Source: Adiantum capillus-veneris
Taxonomy: Eukaryota; Streptophyta; Polypodiopsida; Polypodiales; Pteridaceae
Direction: 5' to 3'
DNA length: 64,000 nucleotides
NCBI GenBank assembly: GCA_014529385.2
Contig: CM043966.1
Coordinates: 103,863,087-103,927,086 of the forward strand
Position numbers and translations under genes: made by a program. Within the stretch, counting starts at the first letter, position 1; each line of letters opens with the position of its first letter. Below, piece after piece: positions 46,348 through 57,413 of the stretch. The notes beneath the pieces were generated by a model. That model searched no databases, was not told where the DNA came from, and saw nothing but the letters and a program-made list of their open reading frames with translations.

Positions 46348-47148
46348 TTGGTCAAAATTCAAGAAGAGAATGTTCATTGCAGAGGATCTCCTCTATGCCA
46401 TGCTTGGGGAAAGGTAAGAGAACATGATGCTTTCATTCTCTTTGACCTTGGTTTTACTCACAATTTCATAGTCACAGAGTTGGCCACCAAGCTAGGAATC
46501 CAAGCGTATGAGATGGGAGATGTCCTACCTGCTGATGGTGCTTTCAAGGGTCAAGAAGCCTCAGTCACTCCCTTGATTGGGAAACTGAGGCTCCATTTCC
46601 AAAGTTATGTGGACAAGGAGGATTTCTTCACCTCTCCTCTCAAGCATGAGGATGTAATCCTAGGGGCCCCATGGTTTGATCGCATGGCTGCCAATGTTAC
46701 ATTCCCTGAAAGACAAATTTACTTTAGGTTCAGGGAAAAAGATATGTACATAGATGCTAAGGAGTTGGGTAGTACCATACCCATTGTACATAAGCAATCT
46801 TTCAATAAGTTAATAAAGAGCTCTTTTTCTATGTACATGATTTTTAATAAAGATTCTCAAAATCAACCTAATGTTTTAGCAAGAGAAGGTATAAACAATC
46901 AAAAGGAATTAGACTTATCCAATTTCTTCAAGGGATTCCAATATGTTTTTATTGATGACATCCCTTGTGAGCTACCTCCCAAACGAGGGGATGACGACCA
47001 TGCAATTGAACTTCTTCCTGGAAGTTCACTGCCTAATAAACCTCTTATCGAGTTTCTCAAGCTCAATAAGAGGAGATTATGTGGCAAGTGCATGAGTTGG
47101 TTGAGAAAGGCATGGTTAGGCCTAGCTCATCTTCATTTTGTTCACTAG
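46348..47148 (+). pseudogene. Protease of chromovirus A
   Basis: 266-codon frame: REHDAFILFDLGFTHNFIVT (active site D-L-G instead of D-S/T-G), ATKLGI, YVDKEDFFTSPLKHEDVILGAPWFDRM and the linker to RT (FQYVFIDDIPCELPPKRGDDDHAIELLPGS). The conserved V-I-L-G-x-P-W-F/L end of a retropepsin is intact. The frame overlaps the RT frame starting at 47079, a frameshift relative to the ancestral fusion. Confidence 0.75.
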
Positions 47149-48290
47149 TGTTATTAGTGAAAAAGAAAGATGGCACCTATCTTATGTGTGCCAACTATAG
47201 AGCATTAAATATGACCACTATCAAGAATAGGTTTCCCATTCCACGGGTAGAAATATTTGATAATATATAGGGGTCGACCTACTTCAGTAGGATTGGCCTA
47301 AAAAGTGGCTACCATCAAATTAGGATAGTTGATCAAGACATTGTAAAGACCACATTTTGCACTATGTTTGGTCTTTAAGAGTACATTGTCATGCATTTTG
47401 GCTTGACCAATGCACCAACCACATTCAAGCCTGATGGAGAAGCTATTTAGGTATCATCCAACCTTTACTGTAATTCTCTTTTATGATATAATCATCTACT
47501 CTAATTCATTAGACGAACACAAGAAGCTCCTCCAGGTAATATTTCAAGTTCTACAACAGAATAAACTTTATATTAATAGAAAGAAAAGTGATTTTTTCTT
47601 ACAAGAGATTCAGTATTCAGGTCACATTATCTCTCAAGATGGCATCCAAATGGATCCATCAAAGTTAGAGGTATTAAAAAAGGATGGCCTAATCCAAGGA
47701 ATCTGCATGAATTAAGAAGATTTATAGGTATGTGTGCATACTATAGATGCTTCATAGAAAAGTTCTCACAAATTTCGGGACCATTACATGACCTCACAAA
47801 GAAAAACGTTAGGTATATATGGTCCACCAAGGAGAACAATGCTTTTGAAAAGCTTAAAGAGAAGCTTTTCTCTCAACATGTGCTTACACTTATGGATCCC
47901 TCGAAAACATTTGAGGTTCAATGAGGTCCAATGCGACGTCTGTGGTGATTGCCTTGGAGCTATTTTGCTTCAAGAAGGGCACCTCATAGCCTACAAAAGT
48001 TCAAGGCTCGACCTTGTTGAACAAGCTTTAGGGATATATGAGAAGGAACTATTAGCAATTCTACATGCTCTAGACTCGTAGAAACACTATTTATTGGGGA
48101 CTCCTTTCATTCTACAAATGGATCACCAAAGCCTAAAGTACTTCATGATACAGACCAAGCTCTCCGCCCGACAAACAAATGATGTGGGAAATTTTTCTTT
48201 GCAATCTCATTTTCATATTTCTCACATTGCTCGGAAGCATAATCAAGTGGCCAATGCACTTTCCAGATGACCGAGAGTGAATGCGGTATC
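47079..48290 (+). pseudogene. Reverse transcriptase and RNase H of chromovirus A
   Basis: RT pieces in order: VEKGMVRPSSSSFCSLVLLVKKKDG, NYRALNMTTIKNRFPIP, then after a stop FSRIGLKSGYHQIR, FGLTNAPTTF and VILFYDIIIYSNSLDEHKK. In the last, the catalytic Y-x-D-D reads F-Y-D-I, so the active site is lost. RNase H follows (EVQCDVCGDCLGAILLQEG, YEKELLAILHAL, FILQMDHQSLKYF, RKHNQVANALSR). KSGYHQIR and NKLYINRKKSDFF are typical plant chromovirus sequence, unlike E and G. Four or more stops interrupt it. Confidence 0.85.
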
Positions 48291-48302
48291 AATAGCAACT
48301 CA

Positions 48303-48549
48303 CCTCGGGGGGTTCATTATGTGTAAAACTACCATATCATGTGCATTCAAAACATGTTTGTAAAACCCCTTACCTGTGAGTTTTGTTAAGAATATAATGC
48401 ACCCTTTTCTGTTAAGATCTGTAAGCTTTTTTCAAATTTGAAAAAGTAATACCCTCCTGTATATATATTTCTGTAAGCTTCAAGAACTTTAAATACCCTT
48501 ATGTTGCATTCATGTGATAGGTTACATTTTTATCAAGTGACCTCCCCGG
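48303..48549 (+). mobile_element. 247-bp hAT-like MITE inside chromovirus A
   Basis: Flanked by an exact 8-bp duplication GCAACTCA (48295-48302 and 48550-48557), the target length of hAT transposons. Ends are imperfect inverted repeats: CCTCGGGGGGTTCA at the left, CCGGGGAGGTCAC as complement at the right. It has no coding capacity and splits the linker between RNase H and integrase. Confidence 0.5.
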
Positions 48550-48580
48550 GCAACTCAGAATGGTCTATCTTCTATGATAG

Positions 48581-49563
48581 ATGAGTAAGCTATCCATAGC
48601 AGCTAACAATGATGTATCCTCTATGATAGATGAGTACGCTATTGATCTCAATTTTAGAGATGTGATTTCAGCCTTTGCACTAGGGAAGAAGGAAGAACCA
48701 TTTACCCTACAACATAGTTATCTTCTCTATGGAAATAGACTATGTGTTACTAACTCACTACGTAAGAAAGTAGTGTATGAATCTCATGCTCCTCCTTATG
48801 CGGGGCATAGAGTTATTTAGACTATTCTAAAAGGGATAGAAACATACTTCTATTGGCCTACCATGAAAGCAAACATACAAGAGTATGTTTCAAAATGTGT
48901 GGTATGCCAAAAGACGAAGTTTGATACAAGGAAGAAACTTGGGTTGCTTCAACTTTTGCCAAATCCCTAATTCACCATGGGAGAGCATATCCATGGATTT
49001 TATATTTGGATTTCCCAAGTCTATCCATGGGAATAGAGGAATATGGACAATAGTAGACAGGTTTAGCAAACAAGCACATTTCATACCTGTCAAAAAGACT
49101 ATCAAAGCCCATCAAATGGCAACCCTCTTTATTGCAAATCTTCAAGAACCACAACTTGCCAATATTCATAGTGTTGAATAGAGATCCTAGAATGACCAAT
49201 AACTTTTGAAAGGATCTCTTTAAGAGTTTAGGTACAAGGATACATTTCTCTTTGGCCTATCACCCACAAACGGATGGTCAAAGTGAAATAGCTAACCTAG
49301 CAATTCTTGATCTACTAAAATCTTATGTCACAGAAGTAGATCAAAATTCCCAATGGGAGAAGTACTTACCTTTAGTGGAGTATGCTTACAATAACTTTGT
49401 ACATACTTCCACGGGAAAAGCACCATTTGAGGTGATAAAGGGAAGATCAAAAAGTCCCCTGCTACTCAAGGTTCATGGGAAGATCTTTGCTGCTACAAAT
49501 CAATATAGCCGAGACCTCCAAGATCCATCTCTAATCAAAGGCAAAAGGGTGTTTCTGGCATAG
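48581..49563 (+). pseudogene. Integrase of chromovirus A
   Basis: Zinc-binding HHCC region (HAPPYAGHRVI... TYFYWPTMKANIQEYV-x-K-CVVCQKTK), core with SMDFIFGFPKSIHG, VDRFSKQAHFIPVKKTIKA, YHPQTDGQSEIANLAI and QWEKYLPLVEYAYNNFVH. The D of MDF and the E of GQSE are present; the middle D region (DRDPRMTNNF) has a stop. Two frameshifts. It lies after the MITE and before the chromodomain in standard order. Confidence 0.8.
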
Positions 49564-49718
49564 AAGATCTCCGTCCTTTAAACAAAATGATTGTGTCTTG
49601 CGTAAGTTTCCCAAGGCTCCATTAAGGCACACAACGAGTAGGAATCCTACGGGACACCAAAAGTACTATGCTAAGTTAGCAAAAAGGTACTATTCAAATT
49701 CTTATACCAATCAATGAG

Positions 49719-50025
49719 ATGACTTATCAACTCAAGTTGCCGAATCATTGGCTCATACACAATGCTTTCCATGTGAGCCTACTAAAGCCTTACAAAGGAG
49801 AGCCATGTCAAGAAGCAACCATTGAAGACACCAGAGATCAAGGACCAAGAAGAACTGTTGCAGCCCGAGTCCATTCTCCAACATGTACACAAAGACAAGG
49901 TATAATTATGAGGCGGTAAGATTATCCGACGATATCTTATCAAGTTTAAAAGTTATCCTTTTGAAAATTCTAGATGGATGCAAGGCATACAATTAAAGGA
50001 TAGCCTAAACCTTGTCAATGCTTAA
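49719..50025 (+). pseudogene. Integrase C-terminal region with chromodomain, element A
   Basis: Frame 49719-49919 holds YQLKLPNHWLIHNAFHVSLLKPYKG, the GPY/F-type end of the integrase. After a frameshift, 49915-49985 reads GKIIRRYLIKFKSYPFENSRWM, the core of a chromodomain (R-Y-L-I-K-F-K-x-Y-P-x-E-x-x-x-W), which targets integration to heterochromatin. This places A among chromoviruses. Confidence 0.75.
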
Positions 50026-50379
50026 TGATTCCCTAGAGTAAGAAAATGTAAATATGTATAAATTATAAGGCTCTCTTTTTATTTACTGTGCATAAACGTT
50101 AATAAGTATGAATGCTTAGGATCGTGTTTGTGGAGATGACGTCTCCCAAACACCAAGTAGAGTTTGTCACTCTACTATAGAAGATTGATATGGACTAATG
50201 TGCCAACATGCTTGTGGAAGCTAAGGCTCTCAAGCACCAAATGGAGTAGTCATCCATTATGGGACAGTGTCGTAGGGTAAAATAGGGATCCTCTACCCGC
50301 TAGAAAATGGACAAATGACTAGACTTTATCTTCTATACCTCATAGTCGAGGACAACTATGATTTTCAAGAGACAGGTAA

Positions 50380-51685
50380 TTTCATAAAAACTATTATCTA
50401 AATGTCCCAAATGATTTTCTCATGTTAAATTGGTCGTTGAATATGGAGAAGTACTAGGGGAGTAAAAGTTAGAATATTGGTAAGGCTGCCAGACTGATCT
50501 CTGCAGGGATCCAAAGGAGAGAATATAGGGATCCAAATGGGGCAGTCTACGAAATAGCATTGTGCATCATTGGAGCTTAAAGTACTTAAGGTTCAGCTCC
50601 ATTACGAATTCCATAGGCTAAGGTTCCAAAACTTTAATTGAAAAGTCCAAATGGTCAAAGCTGGGGAAATTGGATGGTGGAGGGAAGACTCAAAAGTCTT
50701 CCCACATCCCTATCAAGGAGGGGGAGAGCCCTAAGAGTAGGGGAAGAGAGAGAAACACACACACACACTCCAAAGATTCCCCTAAAGGGAATACTGGACA
50801 CATGGCAGACTCCTAGCCCACCAATTGCTCCCAATCTTCCCTAGAATCCTATTGGATGGCCATAGAGGTGGACCAATGAGAATTAGGCTAGAGTAAAATT
50901 AATTTAATCAATTTATAAATGCTTGATAAAAGAACCAATGTGAACTAATCTCCCTAGAAGACTATTGGACAGTCTATAAGGGGTCCAATGAGCATCCAAC
51001 AGCCCAATGACTTGCCTGATTCCTATTGGCCAGAAGACTAAAAGGTCCAATGAGAGAATAAATGATTTATTTAATTACATGAAGCTCTCAAAAAAAGGGA
51101 AAGGGGACACGTGTCACAAGGCTATTAATTTTGGTTCTAATGTGTGATTGGCTAAGCTTTACAGGAGCCAACAACAAATCTTGCCTATGGAATGCAAATT
51201 CAACCAAGAGCCAAGCTTCAATGACATGCTCATCTCCTCTACCATGCTAGTTACTAAGCTAAGCTATATTATTAAAGTGACTAGATGTGAGGAGAATACT
51301 TTTTTCTTGTGAGATACATCTCCTTCCTCTCAATCTATCCTCATTTTGTGCTAGCTCTCACCATTTTTGAAGGTGTGTGAGGTCTTGGGATTGAGGCTAG
51401 GGACAGTAGGTGTGTTTTTCAAGCATAATTTGGTGCATGAAGATTCCATCTTCATTGCACCATTCAGTTTTGTCAAGGAACACAAGAATTGTATTGTACA
51501 AAAGTCTCCTTTGATGGGAGAAGCTATAATACAAAGCCTTTTTGGAGGGGGGACTAGCTCCATGGACATCCGATCATCAACTGTTGTCAATTGTTCTATT
51601 TCTCTCTCTTTTCAAGTATTATCAAAGCCAAATTAGCTAGGTGTAAATCAGTATGTTTCTTTCTCAAATTAAGTTACTCTCTCTA
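50380..51685 (+). repeat. 3' LTR of chromovirus A, first part
   Basis: Matches 42933-44400 from TCATAAAAACT through AAATTAAGTTACTCTCTCTA. It is preceded by GTCGAGGACAACTATGATTTTCAAGAGACAGG, the gypsy 3' consensus with PPT. It stops at CTCTA (51681-51685), the target duplication of element B; the missing LTR end sits inverted at 54759-54850. Confidence 0.85.
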
Positions 51686-52028
51686 TGTTTGCAGGTCGCC
51701 GCGATGGACATCCATAGCATAGCTCTCACGCATCAACACAAAATATCAATACAATGGAAGCGACTAGGATGAGACATGGAAACTCACTAGGGTGTCATTC
51801 CTAATGAGCTGAACTCGATGAGATGCAACTACTAACTCTGCAAGAAAATCATACGCACTAAAGCCAAGTAATCTGCCTATGTCCTTCTACACAGCTCTAC
51901 AGTCATCATGCCCGTTTACCATGCAAATCATACCGGATTCGCACGAAACTTGAAGGGAAGCTACATGAGACTATTTAGAATCTATCCTATCAGTGTCACA
52001 CCATTTTGGAGAGGTACATGGATCGTGA
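51686..52028 (-). repeat. Reversed end fragment of the LTR of element B
   Basis: 343 bp starting TGTTTGCAGGTCGCCGCGATGG on the plus strand. It is the reverse complement of 55427-55771 with moderate divergence. The match stops inside the palindrome GATCACGATC of the intact LTR (55427-55436). Confidence 0.85.
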
Positions 52029-52215
52029 CCCTGTCCTTGTTCTCCTTCATGTGAAGTTTCAGCGACATTCTTAAGAACCTTTAAAGATGTATCTGTTGAG
52101 TTTCAAACTCAAAACCAATTAACCACGTGGGAACAAGGATAACCAATCTATGATGCTAGAATGATGGGAAACTTACTCTAATTTCCTCTTCTTGACAATT
52201 TTTTTAAATTTTTTT
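52029..52215. other. Sequence next to an inversion breakpoint, no feature seen
   Basis: Unique in the window; begins where the reversed B LTR ends. Confidence 0.4.
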
Positions 52216-52535
52216 TGGGATGACCTTGGGTGATAGAAGGCGATAAAAGATTGTAACCCAAAGAACATTGTAATCCACAAATGTAATTGTGTTTCACCTC
52301 TCAATCCCTGTTGTTTTTGGGGAAAGTAGCACTCGGCTACATTTGAAGGGAGATTCTCCATAACATTTTGTGTCCGAGGAAGAGCAAAAATCTATCATAT
52401 GCATATACCTTAGTCTTACAATCTCATCATGACCTTGATTTTCCTCGTTAATAGCTTGGCTCTCAGGATCCACAGATACATCATTGCAAACCAACACTTG
52501 ATACTTTTATGGTACAGTCATTGTAGAGAATACTC
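52216..52535. repeat. Direct repeat C, copy 1
   Basis: About 320 bp starting GGGATGACCTTGGGTG, shared in direct orientation with 54438-54753 (landmarks GAACATTGTA, CACTCGGCTACAT, GGAGATTCT, ACATCATTGCAAAC). By eye roughly 70-75% identity. It could be the LTRs of a small old element or dispersed copies of a short repeat. Confidence 0.6.
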
Positions 52536-52900
52536 TTTGCATGTAGGTTCATGAGAGAACCATCCAAAATGTACTATCAATCCACACACGTGGCCTGATT
52601 TGTAGCAATTCTACTAAGGTTATTGTACGTTGAATTAGAGTAGAGGATAACTTATGTAGAGTCCTTGTGCCAATCATTCATCGCATTGATTCCACTCCGA
52701 AGGTACTACTCAATTCTGATTTAGCTTAGTTCTATAAACTCCTTGCAATCATTTGTGGCATTGTCTTCCACTGTGGTGAAGGTACAATTCTCACTGCTTA
52801 TTTAGCTTTGTGCTCTTTTGTATATGAATGTAGGGTTTTCAATGTTTCAAAACTCACTGTTGAGTTGTTGCCACTTTTTTAATGGACCCCACTTGTATAG

Positions 52901-53202
52901 GGGTGAAAGCATGTTAACATGTCACGCTTTTTGTGCTAGTTAGCATATTCAAGTTAGCACATCTTAAAAAGGTCGGGCGTCTGGTAAAAGTTTACGGTAA
53001 ATTTTTTTACAAATGATATCAAAATTTGTCAGAGGTTGTACATTTGGATTCCTTGTTTTAAGAGCTTTCTATTGATATATCATACGTCATAGATCTTGGA
53101 GATGTAGCTCATGTTATTATACTAGTAAGCATATGTCAAAATTGTGTTGATTAGCATTTTTCGGGGCATGAAAAAGTGTGACACATTAACATGCTTTCAC
53201 CC
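52901..53202. mobile_element. 302-bp MITE-like element with 32-bp terminal inverted repeats
   Basis: Left end GGGTGAAAGCATGTTAACAT and right end, complemented, GGGTGAAAGCATGTTAATGT; the inverted repeats continue to about 32 bp with three mismatches. No ORF. The flanks (TATAG / ATCTT) show no clear target duplication, so the superfamily is undetermined. Confidence 0.6.
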
Positions 53203-54437
53203 ATCTTCAATCCCATTTGGTTGCATGATGTGCGTCTTGTTTACAAGATACTTCTCATTATGTCCAAGATGTATTCTAAGAGTTGAGCTACATTTGATTT
53301 TCTTGTTGCTATGTGCCCCTTAGAAATAGATTGAGTTGCTCTTGAGTGTCTAAGGTGAACACTAAGCATAGGGAAGCCCTATGTAGCTTGAGCTTAGGAA
53401 TTTCTTTTTCATGTGAAATTTTCCATTCTCATTACTATGAGAAGCGTCATGCTAGAGATGGTGACAGAGGCCAACCAAGGTAAGCAAAAGTATCCCCTTG
53501 TATAGAAGTGCAAGTGTACGATAGGCACTATATCTATCTAGACCCCAACCGTTATTGAAGAGAGCTCTTATCATTCTTTGGTAGCTTTGATGTCCTCAAA
53601 CTTAATCATGTAGATCTACTTCTCCTTTTCAAGATCACAATGAGATGTTTGCACATAGCTTCCTCTTCCATAAAGTGATCTTAAATTAGCATAGCTCCAC
53701 AAAGAGAAGCCAGCTACCAAGATAAACAGGAGGAGATAGAGACTCTTCTAGAGACCCCAAAGCAAATAGATAAAAAATTGAGATCTAGCTCTCAACAACT
53801 TTTTACATGCTGGAACTCCTCACACAAGCCTAGTACATGATCACCTCTTTTAGATAATATAATTTCCTTCACTACATTGCTCCAATTGAAAATGCATTTA
53901 AAATCGCATCAAAATCTTCCAACATTATCTCCCCCAAGCATAGCTTGGCAACTTATGATCAAAGAATCGAGCCAAGATCATCTTCCATTAAGCAACAAAG
54001 CGTCCTTGAAGTTCTTAAAATACTTTCTTGATCTGCACAACCTATAAGACCTAGATGCACTCCACTGCTTTCGTGAAATAGAAGAGTATGTCATTTGATT
54101 GCTTTGCAAAAATATCTAATTGACATGTAAACATGCCCAAGTGTTGCTCGTCAAGAAATTTGCATCTCAATAGTTATGTGTGGGATGTGCCCAAATCCGT
54201 GTAGTACTGATGATGCCTATTTTCTTTCATACATGTAGCACTAGAGTCTCTTCATTCTATAGGAGCTAGATCCCCCTCTATCCTGCACGAGCGCTTTTTA
54301 TTCATGAGTGCAACTTACTCGTCATCAATTAGGCTAAGGGCTTTAGTAAGAAATATCCATTATTCATTTCAAAGTTTCACTCCTAGGCATACCTATACAA
54401 TCATGAGTCCTCAAAGACCAATTACTCAAAAGGGAAT
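53203..54437. other. Non-coding stretch between the C repeats
   Basis: No ORF with family motifs, RNA gene or repeat recognised. If the C repeats are LTRs, this and the MITE form the interior of a non-coding element. Confidence 0.4.
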
Positions 54438-54753
54438 TGGGATGACCTTGGGTGGTAGAAAGGTGATAAAATTTTTTAGCCCTTAGAACATTGTAGCCCA
54501 AAATGCAATTGCATTCTACCTCTCAAACCCATATTTTTAAGTGAAGTACCACTCAGATACATTTTGAAGGAGATTCTTCATAACACTTTGCACCCAAGGA
54601 AGATCAGCACTCTTATCACATACATTCTTAAAATCTTAGCATGCATATGAATTTGCTTTCCCTCATCAGTAGCTATGAATCTAGCATTGGATATCAAGAT
54701 CAACACATACATCATTGCAAACAACAAGATACTTTTTATGCTATAATTATTCT
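54438..54753. repeat. Direct repeat C, copy 2
   Basis: Starts GGGATGACCTTGGGTGG; see copy 1 at 52216. Ends next to the inverted tail of the chromovirus A LTR. Confidence 0.6.
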
Positions 54754-54758
54754 AGTGC

Positions 54759-54850
54759 TGTAACATTTAATGCACTAGTAACTTGTGTGTCGTGAAAATT
54801 GATAACATAGTGACAATCTCATTAAGAACAAGTTTCTAAGAAGCATAGAG
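54759..54850 (-). repeat. Inverted tail of the 3' LTR of chromovirus A
   Basis: TGTAACATTTAATGCACTAG on the plus strand is the reverse complement of the end of the A LTR (44389-44480). Adjacent bases 54754-54758, AGTGC, are on the complement GCACT, matching the GCTCT left of A (42928-42932) at four of five bases. At the other side TAGAG (54846-54850) is the complement of CTCTA at 51681-51685. Confidence 0.85.
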
Positions 54851-55771
54851 TGTTTGGCCGATGAAGCAATGGTCTCTAGAGAAAGAGTCACATTTTTCAG
54901 GGAATCTACATTTTTACGGAAATCTCCTCCTTTTGTAAAAGAGCTTCTCTAAGCCGAGAACTTGTAAAGAAATTTTTGATTATTTTTTTGAGAGCATTTG
55001 TATAGTGGAGATCTAGTTAGAAGTTTAGGACTTTTTGGCCGGACAAACCATTTGTAAAGACCTAAACTATAAAGGTCAGTTTTGTAAGTTTGAACACAAT
55101 CCTCTTTTATCACAAGTTTTGAAGAAGACAGCGTACATTTGAGAGCTCCCTCTTGCTCCAACTTGTAATCTTCGCTACTGTGGCTACGGTAGTCCGAATT
55201 CAGATTTGTTTATTGCATTGTGTTTTTCTTACTTTTCTCTTCCATTCAAGTGTAAGCATTCAAGATTCGGTGTAGGTGTTCAACTACGCGTTTGAGACCT
55301 TAAATCGCTGTTTTGAGTGTTTAAATGTGTGTTTTATGTTGTTTTGACCCTAAGAGAGACTTTAGGGACCCTAAAACGACCCTTTGGGATCATCTCTTCA
55401 CTGTTTTTGCTGACTTTGGGATGAACGATCACGATCCATGTACCTCTCCAAAATGCTGTGACAGTGATAGGATAGATTCTAAATAGTCCCCTGTAGCTCC
55501 CCTTCAAATTTCGTGCGAATCCGATATAATTTGCATGGTAAACGGGCGTGATGACTGTAAAGCTGTGTAGAAGGACATAGGCAGATTACTTGTCTTTAGT
55601 GCGTATGATTTTCTTGCAGAGTTAGTAGTTGCATCTCATTGAGTTCACTTGATTAGGAATGACACCCTAGTGAGTTTCCATGCCTCATCCTGGTCGCTTC
55701 CCTTATATTGATATTTTATGTTGATGTGTGAGAGCTATGCTATGGACATCCGTCGCGGTGACACGCAAACA
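54851..55771 (+). repeat. LTR of element B
   Basis: 921 bp, TGTTTGGCCGATG...CACGCAAACA, followed by a tRNA-Asp PBS. It carries the palindrome GATCACGATC at 55427, which recurs in the leader. A possible TATA (ACTATAAAGG) lies near 55066. Confidence 0.8.
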
Positions 55772-55772
55772 T

Positions 55773-55790
55773 TGGTGCCGCTGCCGGGGA
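55773..55790 (+). promoter_or_regulatory. Primer-binding site, tRNA-Asp type (B)
   Basis: TGGTGCCGCTGCCGGGGA, one CpG transition from the D-type PBS, one base after the LTR. Confidence 0.85.
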
Positions 55791-56930
55791 ATGCACCTTA
55801 GGTGATGAGTGACTGAGTGCGCAGTTAGCTTCCTTAGAAGAAGATCAACCCACAAATCCATTTTACACCTCAGTTATGCTGCTAGAGAGGGGTTAGAGTT
55901 TAGTGGAGTCTAGAGTCAGTGGACTGGCTAGATCCTCTCTTAGGAGATTTAAGGAGTTGTGAGTGAGAGTGTTCAAAGCATTTTGGCTCTTCAATTTCTC
56001 TAATTCGATTGAGTACTAAAATCTCACCCGAAATCCGTCTTGTTTGTTTTGTTTGATTCATTTCTTCATGTTCTTTCATTTCTGTACTTAGGAGTAGGAT
56101 AAGTAATTCGCATTCCAATTAGATTTGGGGCAAAAGTTAGAGTCGAGAAACCAGGAAACCATGACTTTGGCAAAAAGGCCATAAGACTCTGAAATTTAGA
56201 AAATCTGACCAAACAGGGTTGATATTGATTCAAATCACCAAGTGGTAGCACAAAACACTGTAAGACACTTGTCAGAGGGAGCATACTAAATTTCATCAGA
56301 TTTGGCTCATGTACTACGATCGCGATCGGTGTACCTCTGTGACAGAATTGGACTAGAATTGTTGTGTGCCTTCCTGATAAGATTCTAAACAAGTTTGTCT
56401 AAAGCAACCACACCCAGAAACATCAGAAATCAAGAACATCAGGCTACTTGGGCAAAACTAGCCTAACAAACCCAAAAAGTGCAAAATCTTGGCTTTTAGT
56501 GATCCAAATGCTAAGTGAATGGGGAAATAGCCTCAGAAAAACTTTGCCAACAAGCACACCAAAATTGTTCTGATTTGGCCTTTGTACTAAGATCGCGATC
56601 GGTGTACCCAAGTGCCAGATTTTGACCAGATTTCATTTGTGGGATCCTCAGGTGTATATAAACATAAAAGTATACAGGACCAAGAGCCAGAAACCTCAAA
56701 ATACCTGTCAAACCATCTGAGTATTGATCCAAGTCGGAAATTCATATAATTACATAGAAATTGATTTTCATCAGGATCATATACATCAAATTGGATATAG
56801 ACTATACAGAGAGAGATCCTGTACACAAGACAACCCCAGATAGCTTTCATATCCCAAAACAAACACCAAAATCAAGTCAAACTGACAGATTCGAGAAAAC
56901 AAACCCTTCCAACCAAGAACTGGTAAAAGC
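55791..56930 (+). other. Leader of element B with palindromes
   Basis: Non-coding. The word GATCGCGATCGGTGTACC occurs at 56318 and 56591 (273 bp apart) and as GATCACGATCCATGTACC in the LTR (55427). Placement matches the palindromes of the D leader. Confidence 0.7.
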
Positions 56931-57413
56931 TTGACACCACCAACGTATGTAGCAAAACCAACGAGGGATCAATATTTGGTGGACGAAAGAATGCTAATGT
57001 TCATTGCGAACCAGAACTGCAAACCAAGAGGATATCCTAATAGGGCGGGACAACCTATGGGACCACCTCCTCAAAATCAACCACCAATTGGACCGTGCTA
57101 TAATTATGGAAGTACAGATCATTGGGAGCGTAGTTGTCCATTCAAAGGCAAAAGAGTGAAAATTTTTGGGTTTTGTGATGGGTGTGGTGTGAATCACTTA
57201 CTGGCAGATTGCCCAAGGAATCCGCATAACAAGGGAAAAGAAACTATGAATATTGTGGGGGTGTTACCAAGTGCGAGCAGTAGATCAGAAACCGAACCCA
57301 TGATCCAAATCAACGCGGTAACCAGAGCCCAAGCCAAGGACTTAGAGAAAAACAAGCCATTGGAGAAAAGGTCGAGTTGCCAATACCCACAGAAAACGAG
57401 AGTTTATCTGTGA
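56931..57413 (+). CDS. Nucleocapsid-type protein of element B
   Basis: 160-codon frame. After PRGYPNRAGQPMGPPPQNQPP come two zinc knuckles: CYNYGSTDHWERSC, in which the second Cys has become Tyr, and CDGCGVNHLLADC (C-x2-C-x3-H-x4-C). The end, INAVTRAQAKDLEKNK, resembles the spacer before a gypsy protease. It binds element RNA in the particle. The capsid part expected upstream is not readable in the leader. The next frame (57377) overlaps its end. Confidence 0.65.
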   Translation: MTPPTYVAKPTRDQYLVDERMLMFIANQNCKPRGYPNRAGQPMGPPPQNQPPIGPCYNYGSTDHWERSCPFKGKRVKIFGFCDGCGVNHLLADCPRNPHNKGKETMNIVGVLPSASSRSETEPMIQINAVTRAQAKDLEKNKPLEKRSSCQYPQKTRVYL

